Notes: generated from the sequence alone by a model not told the origin. A DNA stretch of 64,000 nucleotides from Sphingobium yanoikuyae (GCF_034424525.1 NZ_CP139979.1:1302001-1366000), one strand, 5' to 3'. Counted from the stretch's first letter, positions 18,244 through 27,871 are shown. Numbers and translations are program-made.

Positions 18244-19443
18244 TCAGGCCAGCTTCGCCTTGAGCGCGTCGACCAGATCGGTCTTTTCCCAGGGGAAATA
18301 GTCGCCGTCGGGCGTGCGGCCGAAATGGCCGTAGGCGGCGGTCTTCTGGTAGATTGGCTTGTTGAGGCCGAGATGGGTGCGGATGCCCTTGGGCGTCAGG
18401 CGCACCAGGGTCGGCAGCACGGCTTCGATCGCCGAGGCTTCGACGGTGCCGGTGCCGTGCAGGTCGACATAGAGCGAGAGCGGCTCGGCGACGCCGATGG
18501 CGTAGCTGAGCTGGATCGTGCAGCGACGGGCGAGGCCGGCGGCAACGATGTTCTTCGCGAGATAGCGGGTGATGTAGGCCGCCGAACGGTCGACCTTGGT
18601 CGGATCCTTGCCGCTGAACGCACCGCCGCCATGGGGCGAAGCGCCGCCATAGGTGTCGACGATGATCTTGCGGCCGGTGAGGCCGGCGTCGCCGTCGGGG
18701 CCGCCGATTTCGAACAGGCCGGTCGGGTTGACATAGATGGCTTCGTCGCCCGGCAGCCAGCCTTCGGGCAGGACATCGGCCATCACGCCCTTGACGTAAG
18801 CGCGCAGCTCGGCGCGGCTGTCGTCATTGTCCATGCCGGCGGCATGCTGGGTCGACACGACCAGCGCGGTCGCGCGGACCGGCTTTTCGTCGATATATTC
18901 GAGCGTCACCTGGCTCTTGGCATCGGGTTCCAGGAAGGGAACGACCTTGCCATGACGGTCGGCCGCCATGCGTTCCAGGATCTTGTGCGAATAATAGAGG
19001 GTGGCGGGCATGAGGTCGGGGGTTTCGTCCGACGCATAGCCGAACATGATGCCCTGGTCGCCGGCGCCTTCGTCCTTGTTGCCGCTTTCATCGACGCCCT
19101 GCGCGATGTGCGCGGACTGGCCGTGGAGGTTGTTCTCGAAGCGGAAGGTTTCCCAGTGGAAGCCGTCCTGCTCATAGCCGATGCGCTTCACGGTGGCGCG
19201 GACGGTCGCTTCGATTTCTTCCTTGGCGCCCGGTGCCCATTCGCCATTTTCATAGACGCCCTTGCAGCGGATTTCGCCGGCCAGGACGACGAGCTGGGTC
19301 GTGGTCAGGGTTTCGCACGCGATGCGGGCTTCGGGATCCTTGGACAGGAACAGGTCGACGATCGAGTCGGAAATCTGGTCCGCGACCTTGTCGGGGTGGC
19401 CTTCGGAAACGGATTCCGAGGTGAAGAGGAATTGGTTACGCAT
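18244..19443 (-). CDS. metK: S-adenosylmethionine synthetase
   Basis: 399 residues from [15 protein letters not shown] at 19443. A start six codons upstream lacks family support. Hallmarks: [12 protein letters not shown] (ATP/Met site), [12 protein letters not shown] (P-loop like), and [16 protein letters not shown]. Makes SAM from ATP and methionine. It follows lnt by 57 bases on the same strand, and the short leader carries a small ATAAAG/CTTTAT hairpin. A strong terminator lies downstream. Confidence 0.97.
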   Translation of the reverse strand: MRNQFLFTSESVSEGHPDKVADQISDSIVDLFLSKDPEARIACETLTTTQLVVLAGEIRCKGVYENGEWAPGAKEEIEATVRATVKRIGYEQDGFHWETFRFENNLHGQSAHIAQGVDESGNKDEGAGDQGIMFGYASDETPDLMPATLYYSHKILERMAADRHGKVVPFLEPDAKSQVTLEYIDEKPVRATALVVSTQHAAGMDNDDSRAELRAYVKGVMADVLPEGWLPGDEAIYVNPTGLFEIGGPDGDAGLTGRKIIVDTYGGASPHGGGAFSGKDPTKVDRSAAYITRYLAKNIVAAGLARRCTIQLSYAIGVAEPLSLYVDLHGTGTVEASAIEAVLPTLVRLTPKGIRTHLGLNKPIYQKTAAYGHFGRTPDGDYFPWEKTDLVDALKAKLA

Positions 19444-19477
19444 GAGACTCCCGTAAGACATGGGCGGACGAAAGGAT

Positions 19478-19493
19478 ATAAAGAAAACTTTAT
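19478..19493 (-). promoter_or_regulatory. Small hairpin in the metK leader
   Basis: ATAAAG, an AAAA loop and CTTTAT form a 6-bp stem 35 bases before the metK ATG, right after the lnt stop. It is too small for a known SAM riboswitch. It may weakly terminate lnt transcription or be incidental. Confidence 0.3.
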
Positions 19494-19500
19494 GTGGTTA

Positions 19501-21042
19501 TTAGCTTTTGCCTTTGCGCAAGGCAATAGCCGTGCCGATCAACAGGATCAGGAAGGCGAAGGGCGCCCAATTGCCGATCCGCGCGAACAGGGTGGCAGGC
19601 AGCGGTGGCGGCAGGCGGCTGTCGAGATAGCCGGCGCGATGGCTGGACAGTGAATGCAGCACATGGCCGCGCGCATCGACGATGGCGGACACGCCGGTGG
19701 GCGTGGCGCGGATGATCGGCAGCCCTTCTTCCAGCGCGCGCAGCCGCGCCTGGGCCAGATGCTGGACCGGGCCCCAACTGCCGAACCAGGCGTCGTTGGA
19801 CGGGTTGAACAGGAAGTCCGGGCGATGGGCGCGATCGACCACCTGGCCCGAGAAGATGATCTCATAGCATATCTGCACGCCCATCTTGAGCGACGGGCGG
19901 CCAAGGGTGGCGGGCAGGGTCAGGCTTTGCGGGCCGGGGCCGGGCCAGAAGTCGACATCGCCGGGCACCAGCCGCGACAGGCCGATCGGCTGGAGGATGG
20001 AGCGCATCGGCAGATATTCGCCATAGGGGACGAGATGCGCCTTGTCGTAGCGGGCGGCAAGCTGGGCATCGGGGGTGACGACGAACAGGCTGTTGTTGGC
20101 GCCGGCCAGTTCGGTCGTGCCATAAGGCCCCTTGTCCTTGAAATAGACCTTGGTCGCGCCGGTCATCAGCAGGTCGCCCGGCCCCATCAGGTCGGCGAGG
20201 CGCCAGCGCCATTCGGGTTCCATGTCGAGATAGGCGGGGATCGCCGCTTCCGGCCAGAAGATCAGGCGCGGGGCAGGGCGGGGCTTGCCCGACAGGGTCG
20301 CGAGGGTGCGGAAATGCGCCTGTTCAAGCTCGGCCGAATATTTCTCGTCCTGGCCGATATTGGGCTGGACCACGCGGATCAGCGGCGCGCCGGCGGGCGT
20401 CGTCGGCGCGGGCGAGAGCTGGCCCCAGAGCGCGAGGGCGACGAGCGGCACGGCAATGGCGGCGGCCGGACGATATTGGCGGCGCGCCGCCAGCAGGCAG
20501 GCGCCGGCAGCGAGCAGTACCAGCGCGCCCAGGCCATAGGTGCCGATCAGCGTCGCGGCGATCGCGGCGCCGGTCGGCAGCAGGGTGACGCCCAGCGGGT
20601 TCCAGGCAAAGCCGGTGAAGATGGTGGCGCGCGCATATTCGCTGGCGATCCAGCAGCCGGCGAACAGCAGCAGGAAGGCCGGGCCGGTTAAGGCGAAACG
20701 GCGCCCGGCCCACCATGCGCCCAAGGTCGCGAGACCGGGATAGACGGCGAGATAGAGCGAGAGCAGGACCACCGCGCCATAGCCGAACCAGTGCGGCATC
20801 GCGTCCTGATAGGTGAAGGCGTGGGCGATCCAGTTGAGGCCCAGGGTGAAATGGCCGACCCCAAACAGCCAGCCGCGCAGGAAAGCGGCGCGGCGATCGG
20901 GCGCGCGCTCGATCAGCAGGATGAGCAGCGCAAAGCAGCCGATCGTGACCGGCCAGAGTTTCAGCGGCTCGAAACCGGTCGCCGAGAGGAAGCCGGCGAG
21001 CAGGGCAGCAAGCCGGGGATGGCGCGCGAGCAGGGCGTTCAT
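19501..21042 (-). CDS. lnt: Apolipoprotein N-acyltransferase
   Basis: 513 residues. Six or so N-terminal membrane helices (residues 5-195) are followed by a periplasmic nitrilase-like domain with the triad Glu (FWPEAAIPAYLD), Lys (KAHLVPYGEYLP) and Cys (GVQICYEIIF), then a final membrane helix. It adds the third acyl chain to lipoproteins in the inner membrane. Ten bases separate it from the upstream YqaA-type gene, and metK is downstream. Confidence 0.96.
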   Translation of the reverse strand: MNALLARHPRLAALLAGFLSATGFEPLKLWPVTIGCFALLILLIERAPDRRAAFLRGWLFGVGHFTLGLNWIAHAFTYQDAMPHWFGYGAVVLLSLYLAVYPGLATLGAWWAGRRFALTGPAFLLLFAGCWIASEYARATIFTGFAWNPLGVTLLPTGAAIAATLIGTYGLGALVLLAAGACLLAARRQYRPAAAIAVPLVALALWGQLSPAPTTPAGAPLIRVVQPNIGQDEKYSAELEQAHFRTLATLSGKPRPAPRLIFWPEAAIPAYLDMEPEWRWRLADLMGPGDLLMTGATKVYFKDKGPYGTTELAGANNSLFVVTPDAQLAARYDKAHLVPYGEYLPMRSILQPIGLSRLVPGDVDFWPGPGPQSLTLPATLGRPSLKMGVQICYEIIFSGQVVDRAHRPDFLFNPSNDAWFGSWGPVQHLAQARLRALEEGLPIIRATPTGVSAIVDARGHVLHSLSSHRAGYLDSRLPPPLPATLFARIGNWAPFAFLILLIGTAIALRKGKS

Positions 21043-21052
21043 TTGCGGCGGA

Positions 21053-21688
21053 TCAGGAGATGGTGGCCATGGTGGCGTTGGAGCAGCGATCGCTCTTTTG
21101 CCCGCCGCCCGACAGCATCGACGCCGCGACGAAACCGCCGACCACCAGCACCAGGAACAGCGCCGACAGCGGTGCCAGATATTTCTCGATGAACGCCTTG
21201 ATCGGGCGACCGAACTTCCAGAACAGGAAGCCCACGATCATGAACTGGAAGGCGCGGGACAGGATGCTGGCCCACAGGAAGGTGAAGAGCGACAGGCCGA
21301 TGAAGCCCGCCGTGATGGTGATCAGCTTGAACGGGATCGGGGTCGCGCCCTTGATCAGGATGATCTCCGCGCCATAGTCGCGCAGGTAGCAGGCCGCGAC
21401 CGGGAATTTCGCCGACAGGCCAAGGAAATGCAGGATCTGCGCGCCGACCGCCTGATAGAGGAAATGGCCGATGCCATAGCCGAGCAGGCCACCCAGCACC
21501 GAAGCGATGGTGCAGATGAGGCCATAGCGGATCGCCTTTTCCGGCCGCGCCAGGCACATCAGACCCAGCAGCGGATGCGGCGGGATCGGAAAGAAGCTGG
21601 ATTCCATGAAACTGAAGGCAAACAGCCAACGTTCGGCGTGCGGGTGAGCGGCCTTGGCCAGCATCCACTGATAGAGCTTGGTGAGCAT
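21053..21688 (-). CDS. YqaA/DedA-like (VTT domain) membrane protein
   Basis: 211 residues with four to five membrane segments. The signature region is ERWLFAFSFMESSFFPIPPH, followed later by KGATPIPFKLITITAGF, both typical of the YqaA branch of VTT proteins related to lipid-flipping DedA proteins. A cytoplasmic Ser/Gly/Gln-rich tail ends the protein. Same strand as, and just upstream of, lnt (10-base gap), so it may share that message. Exact transport role unknown. Confidence 0.82.
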   Translation of the reverse strand: MLTKLYQWMLAKAAHPHAERWLFAFSFMESSFFPIPPHPLLGLMCLARPEKAIRYGLICTIASVLGGLLGYGIGHFLYQAVGAQILHFLGLSAKFPVAACYLRDYGAEIILIKGATPIPFKLITITAGFIGLSLFTFLWASILSRAFQFMIVGFLFWKFGRPIKAFIEKYLAPLSALFLVLVVGGFVAASMLSGGGQKSDRCSNATMATIS

Positions 21689-21699
21689 CGCGAGCGGGC

Positions 21700-22221
21700 C
21701 TAGCTCAGTTGCACGGGAGCCGCCAGCGCTTTTGCCAGGACGACCATTTCGAGCGGCGGATCGAGCGGGATGGGGAAGGGGCGCTTCTCGTTGGTCAGCA
21801 CATAGCCACGTCGCTGATAATAGGCGATCAGCTCGGGGCGCCGGTCGATCACCGTCATCTCGATCGTCGTCGCGCCGAAGTCGCGCGCAGCCTGATCCTC
21901 TGCCGCAGCGATCATGCGGCGGCCAAGACCGGCGGCCTGAAGCTGCGGATCGATGCAGAGCAGGCCGAGATAGGCGACGCCCTCCTCGCGCTTGGTGATC
22001 TGGACGCAGCCGATCGGCATGCCCTTGTCGTCGATCGCGACCAGCAGCCGGTCGGTCGGGCTGGCGAGGATCTCGTGCAATTCCTCGATATCGGTGCGGG
22101 CGCCGGTCAGCAGGTCGGACTCGAATGTCCAGCCGGCCCGCGCCTCGTCGCCGCGATAGGCGCGCTCGATCACGCGGTGGAGCAGGGGCAGGTCGGCGGG
22201 GGCGGCAAGGCAGATATCCAT
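21700..22221 (-). CDS. GNAT family N-acetyltransferase
   Basis: 173 residues from MDICLAAPADL at 22221. The longer open frame upstream is Arg/Pro-rich and has no GNAT character. Acetyl-CoA site QAAGLGRRMIAAAEDQA, then IAYYQRRGY at the end of the fold, place it in the GNAT family. The acceptor substrate is unknown. It is the first gene of the leftward run GNAT-YqaA-lnt-metK, divergent from the 80-residue protein at 22336. Confidence 0.83.
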   Translation of the reverse strand: MDICLAAPADLPLLHRVIERAYRGDEARAGWTFESDLLTGARTDIEELHEILASPTDRLLVAIDDKGMPIGCVQITKREEGVAYLGLLCIDPQLQAAGLGRRMIAAAEDQAARDFGATTIEMTVIDRRPELIAYYQRRGYVLTNEKRPFPIPLDPPLEMVVLAKALAAPVQLS

Positions 22222-22335
22222 GGCCCCGCCTTTAGCGGGGCGGCGATGGCTGCAAAAGCCCTGAAGAATGGATGCGGCGCTGCTTGATCGGGGCACTCCG
22301 CTCGCGATAGGATCGGCGTCAAAGAGGAGAGTGAC

Positions 22336-22578
22336 ATGCAGGACATGGGCGAGGGCAGTTGCCCCTTCAGCTTCAACATGGACCCGGCCAGCTTCAAGGT
22401 CGGCGATTCGGTCAGCTATCGGGTGACCGGCAGTCTGGAGGGCTTTCCCTTTGCCGGGGTGCTGCTGGAAGTGCATGACGACCATGTCGTGCTGACCTCC
22501 GATGTCGACGACAAGGCCAGCCGGATGCGCGCCACGCGCGAGAGCCGGCCGGTGGTGCGCGAAGAGGATGTCTGCTGA
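22336..22578 (+). CDS. Small hypothetical protein, SH3-like
   Basis: 80 residues, AAGAGGAGAG before ATG. Sequence shows an N-terminal Cys (GEGSCPFSF), a beta-rich middle (KVGDSVSYRVTGSL, then VLLEVHDDHVVLTSD) and a C-terminal Cys. The predicted small beta-barrel would suit a binding role. No family name is recognised. It is divergent from the GNAT gene and alone on its strand for 130 bases. Confidence 0.6.
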   Translation: MQDMGEGSCPFSFNMDPASFKVGDSVSYRVTGSLEGFPFAGVLLEVHDDHVVLTSDVDDKASRMRATRESRPVVREEDVC

Positions 22579-22708
22579 CGGACAGGGCGTCCGGACAGGG
22601 CGTCGGCCGGCCAATCCAACCACATTACCGATTTGTCAGCCGCCACGGCGTTGACTGTGCGGTGCCGTCTGGGCATGACGCGCAACGCATAGAGACCGGT
22701 CGGCACGC

Positions 22709-23485
22709 TTGATAATTTCGCATATTCCCTGGGACAAGTTGCGGCAGCGGGCCGGCGGCCTGGCATTCGCGCTGGTGCTGAACGCGATCCTGCTGCTGGC
22801 GCTGCTGACGATGGCGCCGCATATCGACCCCAAGAAGGTCGAGGATCGCAATCCGGTGAGCTTCGATATCGAGCCGGCCAAGCAGGCGAACAAGGAAAAG
22901 TCCAAGGCGCAGAAGGCGGAAAAGCGCGAGCGGGATACCGCCGCGCCCAAGCAGAAGAGCGAACCGGTGGTGACGCCGCCCCGGCCGGTCGAGACGCCGA
23001 GCGTGCAGCCGCCATCGCCTTTCCCCTTCATCACGCTCGACAGCCGCCAGATGGCCGCGGCCGACATCGGCAAGATGGAAAAGAAGACGGCCGGCGTCGG
23101 CGACAGCGGCACCGGCAATGCCAAGGCGATCGTCGGGCCGGGCGAGGGGCCGGGCGGTGTGCAATTGTTCGAGGCGGAATGGTATCGCCGGCCGACCCAT
23201 GCCGAATTGTCCAGCTATCTGCCCGCCAATGCGCCGTCGCAGGGCTATGGCCTGGTCGCATGCAAGACGATCGACCATTATCATGTCGAAAATTGCCAGA
23301 TGATCAGCGAATATCCGACCGGATCGGGCTTTGGCCGCGCCGTGCGCCTGGCCGCCTGGCAATTCCTGGTGCGCCCGCCCCGCGTCGACGGCAAGCCCCA
23401 GGTCGGCGCCTGGGTCCGCATCCGCATCGATTATACCCGAACGGTTATCGGTGGTAGCACCGGCGCGGATGATGACGGGCGCTGA
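22709..23485 (+). CDS. TonB-like periplasm-spanning protein
   Basis: 258 residues, TTG start. One N-terminal membrane segment (AGGLAFALVLNAILLLALL, about 15-35), then a Lys/Pro/Glu-rich extended region (KQANKEKSKAQKAEKRERD, then repeated PP-rich stretches), and a folded C-terminal half (FEAEWYRRPTHAELSSY to VRIRIDYTRTV). This is the architecture of TonB-type energy transducers. The C-terminal fold is not clearly the TonB domain, so I call it TonB-like. No exbBD genes are adjacent. Confidence 0.6.
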   Translation: MIISHIPWDKLRQRAGGLAFALVLNAILLLALLTMAPHIDPKKVEDRNPVSFDIEPAKQANKEKSKAQKAEKRERDTAAPKQKSEPVVTPPRPVETPSVQPPSPFPFITLDSRQMAAADIGKMEKKTAGVGDSGTGNAKAIVGPGEGPGGVQLFEAEWYRRPTHAELSSYLPANAPSQGYGLVACKTIDHYHVENCQMISEYPTGSGFGRAVRLAAWQFLVRPPRVDGKPQVGAWVRIRIDYTRTVIGGSTGADDDGR

Positions 23486-23568
23486 GGCGCGGTAGGTCGG
23501 GTAGCGGCTTAAAAGGATGTTCGGGTTCGCGGATTGCGGACGTTCTGGTTCAGTGGCAGAGTTTCCCG

Positions 23569-23886
23569 ATGACCAGAGCGGAGTTTCAGCGAAGCGCCTC
23601 GCCACAGTTATTGGCAGACGTTCGCATGTATACAACGGAAGAAGGTGGTCGGTCCCAACCTGCCCATCCCGGTTGGGGCTGCCCTTGCATGATTTCGCGA
23701 AGCGAACCCCTCATCGGCTGGGATGCAATTCTTCTTCTTGGGGAAGATAGCTTGCATCCCGGAGACAAGCGAAGGCTGGGCTTCTATTTTCTGTCGGGCG
23801 AAAGCGCGGCTGCGAAAATGCGGCAGGCGGCGCATTTCTACCTTTGGGAAGGCAAGTTCATAGGCGAAGCGATCGTCGTCGGCTGA
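23569..23886 (+). CDS. Free-standing EF-Tu domain-3-like protein
   Basis: 105 residues. From about residue 18 the sequence follows the C-terminal beta-barrel of elongation factor Tu: DVRMYTTEEGGRSQP corresponds to the EF-Tu EEGGRHTP segment, LHPGDKRRLGFYFLS to its PGD strand, and YLWEGKFIGEAIVVG to its last EGxxxGxGVV strand. There is no GTPase domain, so it is not a translation factor on its own. Small proteins with this single barrel are known in bacteria but functionally obscure. It is followed by a sphingomonad-type repeat and then hemB. Confidence 0.6.
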   Translation: MTRAEFQRSASPQLLADVRMYTTEEGGRSQPAHPGWGCPCMISRSEPLIGWDAILLLGEDSLHPGDKRRLGFYFLSGESAAAKMRQAAHFYLWEGKFIGEAIVVG

Positions 23887-23910
23887 CGACCAGAAGCGGA
23901 CATGTTCCAA

Positions 23911-24035
23911 CTCCTCCCCAAGCTTGTCTTGGGGAGGTGGCAGGCGCGTAGCGCCTGACGGAGGGGCACGTGCCTATTAACGCTGCGCTATTGGGCCTGT
24001 GCCCCTCCACCATTTGCTGCGCAAATGGTCCCCCA
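23911..24035. repeat. Sphingomonad-type intergenic repeat, family A (copy 1)
   Basis: Begins CTCCTCCCCA with a matching TGGGGAGG hairpin, then a GGCGCGTAGCGCC inverted repeat, GACGGAGGGGC, and a 3' half CCCCTCCACCATTTGC plus GCAAATGGTCCCCC. The second copy is at 39489. The translation of the antisense (QQMVEG) appears in spurious genes. Probable role: mobile-like palindromic unit, transcription stop or RNA-stability element. Confidence 0.8.
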
Positions 24036-24121
24036 GGAATGCCTTGTTTCCACCCCATCGCCCCAGGGCAGGACAATCGGTCCGGCTTGATCCGCTTGGG
24101 GCTGCAGCCTACACCCGCGGC

Positions 24122-25117
24122 ATGACTATTGCCTCCTATCCGGCGCTGCGCATGCGCCGTACCCGTGCCACCGCCTGGAGCCGGGCGATGCATGCCGAAA
24201 ACCGCCTGTCGCCCAGCGATTTCATCTGGCCCCTGTTCGTGACCGAAGGGGACGGCGTCGAGGAGCCGATCGCGGCGCTGCCCGGCGTGTCGCGCTGGTC
24301 GGTCGACCTGATGGTGGCGCGGGCGAAGGAAGCGCGCGACGCCGGCATTCCTTGCCTTGCCTTGTTCCCCAATACCCAGGCCGATCGCCGCAGCGACGAT
24401 GGCGTCGAGGCGCTGAATCCCGATAATCTGATGTGCCGGGCGATCCGCGCGATCAAGGATGCCGTTCCTGACATCGGCGTGCTGACCGACGTGGCGCTCG
24501 ACCCCTATACCGCCCATGGCCAGGACGGGCTGCTCGACGAAACCGGCTATGTGATCAATGACGCGACGATCGACATGCTGATCGGCCAGTCGCTCAACCA
24601 GGCAGCGGCGGGTGCCGACATCATCGCGCCGAGCGACATGATGGACGGTCGGATCGGCGCGATCCGCGAGGCGCTGGAGGAAACCGGCCACGCCAATGTG
24701 CAGATCATGGCCTATGCCGCCAAATATGCCAGCGCCTTCTATGGCCCGTTCCGCGACGCGGTGGGATCGCGCGGGCTGCTGAAGGGCGACAAGAAAAATT
24801 ACCAGATGGACCCGGCCAATGGCGAGGAGGCGCTGCGCGAGGTGGCGCTCGACCTGGCCGAGGGCGCGGACAGCGTCATGGTGAAGCCCGGCCTGCCCTA
24901 TCTGGATATCGTCGCGCGCGTGCGGGATCGTTTCTCCGTCCCGGTCTTCGCCTATCAGGTGTCGGGCGAATATGCGATGATCGAACATGGCGCCGCCGCC
25001 GGGTCGGGGGACCGCGATGCGCTGATCCTGGAAACGCTGATGGCGTTCAAGCGGGCGGGCTGTTCGGGCGTGCTGACCTATCATGCGCTGCACGCGGCGC
25101 GGCTGCTGAACGGCTGA
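24122..25117 (+). CDS. hemB: Delta-aminolevulinic acid dehydratase (porphobilinogen synthase)
   Basis: 331 residues from MTIASYPALRMRR at 24122. It condenses two 5-aminolevulinate molecules to porphobilinogen in haem synthesis. The substrate-lysine regions are KYASAFYGPFRD and MVKPGLPYLD. The metal-site segment reads TDVALDPYTAHGQDG rather than the cysteine-rich TCFCEYTSHGHCG of zinc enzymes, so this is the Mg-type variant seen in Pseudomonas and rhizobia. The carbonic anhydrase gene follows after seven bases. Confidence 0.96.
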   Translation: MTIASYPALRMRRTRATAWSRAMHAENRLSPSDFIWPLFVTEGDGVEEPIAALPGVSRWSVDLMVARAKEARDAGIPCLALFPNTQADRRSDDGVEALNPDNLMCRAIRAIKDAVPDIGVLTDVALDPYTAHGQDGLLDETGYVINDATIDMLIGQSLNQAAAGADIIAPSDMMDGRIGAIREALEETGHANVQIMAYAAKYASAFYGPFRDAVGSRGLLKGDKKNYQMDPANGEEALREVALDLAEGADSVMVKPGLPYLDIVARVRDRFSVPVFAYQVSGEYAMIEHGAAAGSGDRDALILETLMAFKRAGCSGVLTYHALHAARLLNG

Positions 25118-25124
25118 GGCGCAG

Positions 25125-25712
25125 ATGACCGATCATCCCGCCGACCATCCTGATGTTTCGATCATCCCGCTGAACGGCAAGGTGCCGCTGATCCATCCCA
25201 GTGCCTTCATCGCGCCGGGATGCCGGATCATCGGCGATGTCGAGATCGGCGCGGATGCCAGCATCTGGTATAATTGCGTGATCCGGGGCGATGTGAACCA
25301 TATCCGCATCGGCGCGCGCACCAACATCCAGGACGGAACGGTCGTCCATTGCGACAGCCCCGGCGACGGCCGGCCGGGCTATCCGGCAGAGGGCTATCCC
25401 ACCATCATCGGCGAGGATGTGCTGATCGGCCATATGGCGATGGTCCATGGCTGCGTGCTGGAGGACCGCGCGTTCGTGGGGCTGGGCGCGATCGTGATGA
25501 GCGGCTGCACGGTGGAGAGCGACGCGATGCTGGCGGCCGGCGCGCTGCTCTCGCCCGGCAAGACGGTACTGCACCGGCAGCTCTGGGCCGGGCGCCCGGC
25601 CAAATATATGCGCGACCTGACCGACGAGGCGATCATCACCATGCGCGAGGGCGTCGACCATTATGTCCATAATGGCAAGGCGCATAAGGGCGCGGTGCGC
25701 CAGATGGGGTGA
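25125..25712 (+). CDS. Gamma-class carbonic anhydrase family protein
   Basis: 195 residues. Left-handed beta-helix hexapeptide repeats (IxGDVEIGADASIW, then HIRIGARTNIQDGTVVH) carry the zinc-type histidines, with a second pair in LIGHMAMVHGC. It belongs to the CamH/YrdA-like group, which interconverts CO2 and bicarbonate or has a related unknown role. It lies directly behind hemB (7 bases), so it is probably co-transcribed. Confidence 0.85.
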   Translation: MTDHPADHPDVSIIPLNGKVPLIHPSAFIAPGCRIIGDVEIGADASIWYNCVIRGDVNHIRIGARTNIQDGTVVHCDSPGDGRPGYPAEGYPTIIGEDVLIGHMAMVHGCVLEDRAFVGLGAIVMSGCTVESDAMLAAGALLSPGKTVLHRQLWAGRPAKYMRDLTDEAIITMREGVDHYVHNGKAHKGAVRQMG

Positions 25713-25852
25713 GGCGCGGCCTATTTTGGTTGCCGGCGGACAATGATCACCCGACCAATTGTCCGACATTATTTTGCGAAAATTGCGTGAATTAGCAATT
25801 AATCAAGTTTTTGCGCGGAATGGCAGTCCCGACATTTCATTCGGGATTGTCC

Positions 25853-27871
25853 ATGAAATTCCGCAATTTATTTCTGAGCCATGACGGTAGTGTCAGTGTC
25901 GTCGCTGCCCTGTCGCTGATCGGCGTCATCGGCATGGCGGGGCTCGCTGTCGATCTCAACCGCGGCTATGAGCGGCGGATCGCGACGCAGCGCGTTGCCG
26001 ACATGGCGGCGCTGGCCGCAGCCGTCGCCTACAAGGCGGACGGATCGCAGGCGATATTGCGGCCCACCGCAGTCGACCTGGTCACCGCCCATGGCATCAC
26101 CGATGCGACGATCGACGTGGCGCTGCTGGCCGACACGCCCGAAGCCGGCGCCAAGGCGGTGCGCGTGGAACTGACGACGCCGCTGTCGCTCAGCCTCAGC
26201 CGCATATTGGGCGCTGCGGCGACCATGCCCGTAAAGGTCAGCGCGATGGCGCGCTTGGCCGGCAGCGCGTCGGCCACGCCCTGCATCCTCGGCCTCGCCT
26301 CGTCTGGCAATGCGGTCGAGACGCAGGGCGGCGCGACGATCAACGCGACCGACTGTTCGGTGGTCGGCGCCGGATCGGTCAACAATGGCGGATCGGGCAT
26401 CACGGCCAAGGAAATCGTCTCGGGGGCGGCCGACATCATCAACAATTACGGCACATTGTCGGCCGATCTGCTCCGCTATGCGGGCAGCTTTTCCAATCCC
26501 AGCTGGAACGGCAATGTCCCGGCGGCGGACAAGCGGATCAACCAGTCGACCGCGATCAGCGACCCGCTCGCCAATTCGATGGACCTCGCCACCGCGCGGC
26601 AATTGCTCGGCACCTTCCGCACGCCACGGACCATCGCCAATCCGGTGACGCCGGCCTGCGCCGACATATGGACTTTCGGCAATTCGCCCTCGGCCGGTGC
26701 GGCCCCCTTCCGTCAGGGCAACAGCGCCAAATTCACCGTTCCCGCCGGCAATTACTGCCTGTCGCGGATCACGATCGACGGTGGCATCACCGTCACCTTC
26801 CAGTCCGGCTCCACCGTCACCGTCGCCAATGGCGTGTCGGTTGGCGGCGGTTCGACTGTCAATTTCGGTGACAATGTCTGGCGGATCAATGGCGGCTTCA
26901 ACAGTGGATCGAGCGGCGTCACCTTCGGCAATGGCGAAGTGTCGATCGGCGCCGGCACGGTCAGCTTTGCGGGCACCAACCGGATCGGCACCGGCCCTGT
27001 CTCGATCGCCGCCAACATCACGCTGTCGGGCGGCACGTCCCTGGCGGTGGGCGCGGGCAGTCACGGCTTCAAGGGGATCAGCGTCGGCGGCGGCAGCTGG
27101 ATGACGCTGGGCGATGGCGATCTGGACGTTACCGGCCAGATCAGGATCGATGGGGATTCCACCCTGATCGCGGGCACCGGCAACTACACTCTGGCCAATG
27201 CCGGCGGCGACGCGATCACGCTGAGCGGCAGCGGCCGTTTCTTCATGGGCGACGGGCTGTTCAGCGCCAATGGCAATATCGTGACCGCCGGCGGCAGCCG
27301 CCTGGTCTTCGGCAAGACCGCCAATCACCTGATCAACGGCAATCTGTCGATCGCCGGATCGGTGCTGTTCGGCGCCGGGCGCTACACGGTGAGCGGCGGC
27401 CTGACCAACGGCACCGGCGGCACCACCTGGCCCTATACCTCGCCGATCACCAACCAGAGCTGGGGCCAGACGCTGGAGGGCGTGTCGGTATCCGGCTATG
27501 ACATGGCCGGCGTCAATGTCAGCTTCATCCTGGGCGGCACCATCAACCTGGCCGGTGGCGCCAAGACCAAGCTGATCGCTCCGACCAGCACCGTCGAAGG
27601 CGCCGGCATCGCCGACATATTGGTCGACAGCCTGACATCGCAGGCGACCAACTGGGGCGCAGGGTCGCAGAATGTCTTTTCCGGCGTCGTCCATCTGCCC
27701 AATTCGGCCGTGACCATGTCGGGCGGCAACAACAGCCTGTCAGCGGGCCAATGCTTCACCCTGATCGCCTATCGCGTGACGGCAAGCGGCGGCGCCAATG
27801 CCGGCACCGCCTGCAAGTCGATCAGCGATCTGGTCGGCGGCAGCGGCGGCGATGTGGAGCTGGTGGCATGA
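25853..27871 (+). CDS. TadG-type pilus-associated protein with a long beta-rich C-terminal domain
   Basis: 672 residues from MKFRNLFLSHDGSVS at 25853. Starts further upstream exist, and the ribosome site is weak. The N-terminus is the TadG pattern: HDGSVSVVAALSLIGVIGMAGLAVDL, one membrane helix then a helix AAAVAY. From about residue 275 the protein becomes repetitive Gly/Ser/Thr/Val (for example GVTFGNGEVSIGAGTVSFAG), compatible with a right-handed beta-helix. The ATGA overlap with the next gene implies co-translation. No other tad pilus genes are nearby, so this is an orphan trio. Confidence 0.8.
   Translation: MKFRNLFLSHDGSVSVVAALSLIGVIGMAGLAVDLNRGYERRIATQRVADMAALAAAVAYKADGSQAILRPTAVDLVTAHGITDATIDVALLADTPEAGAKAVRVELTTPLSLSLSRILGAAATMPVKVSAMARLAGSASATPCILGLASSGNAVETQGGATINATDCSVVGAGSVNNGGSGITAKEIVSGAADIINNYGTLSADLLRYAGSFSNPSWNGNVPAADKRINQSTAISDPLANSMDLATARQLLGTFRTPRTIANPVTPACADIWTFGNSPSAGAAPFRQGNSAKFTVPAGNYCLSRITIDGGITVTFQSGSTVTVANGVSVGGGSTVNFGDNVWRINGGFNSGSSGVTFGNGEVSIGAGTVSFAGTNRIGTGPVSIAANITLSGGTSLAVGAGSHGFKGISVGGGSWMTLGDGDLDVTGQIRIDGDSTLIAGTGNYTLANAGGDAITLSGSGRFFMGDGLFSANGNIVTAGGSRLVFGKTANHLINGNLSIAGSVLFGAGRYTVSGGLTNGTGGTTWPYTSPITNQSWGQTLEGVSVSGYDMAGVNVSFILGGTINLAGGAKTKLIAPTSTVEGAGIADILVDSLTSQATNWGAGSQNVFSGVVHLPNSAVTMSGGNNSLSAGQCFTLIAYRVTASGGANAGTACKSISDLVGGSGGDVELVA

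Noticed and set aside
19444..19500. SAM riboswitch upstream of metK
   Set aside because: Only a 6-bp hairpin in 57 bases; no conserved SAM-II, SAM-V or SAM/SAH core seen.
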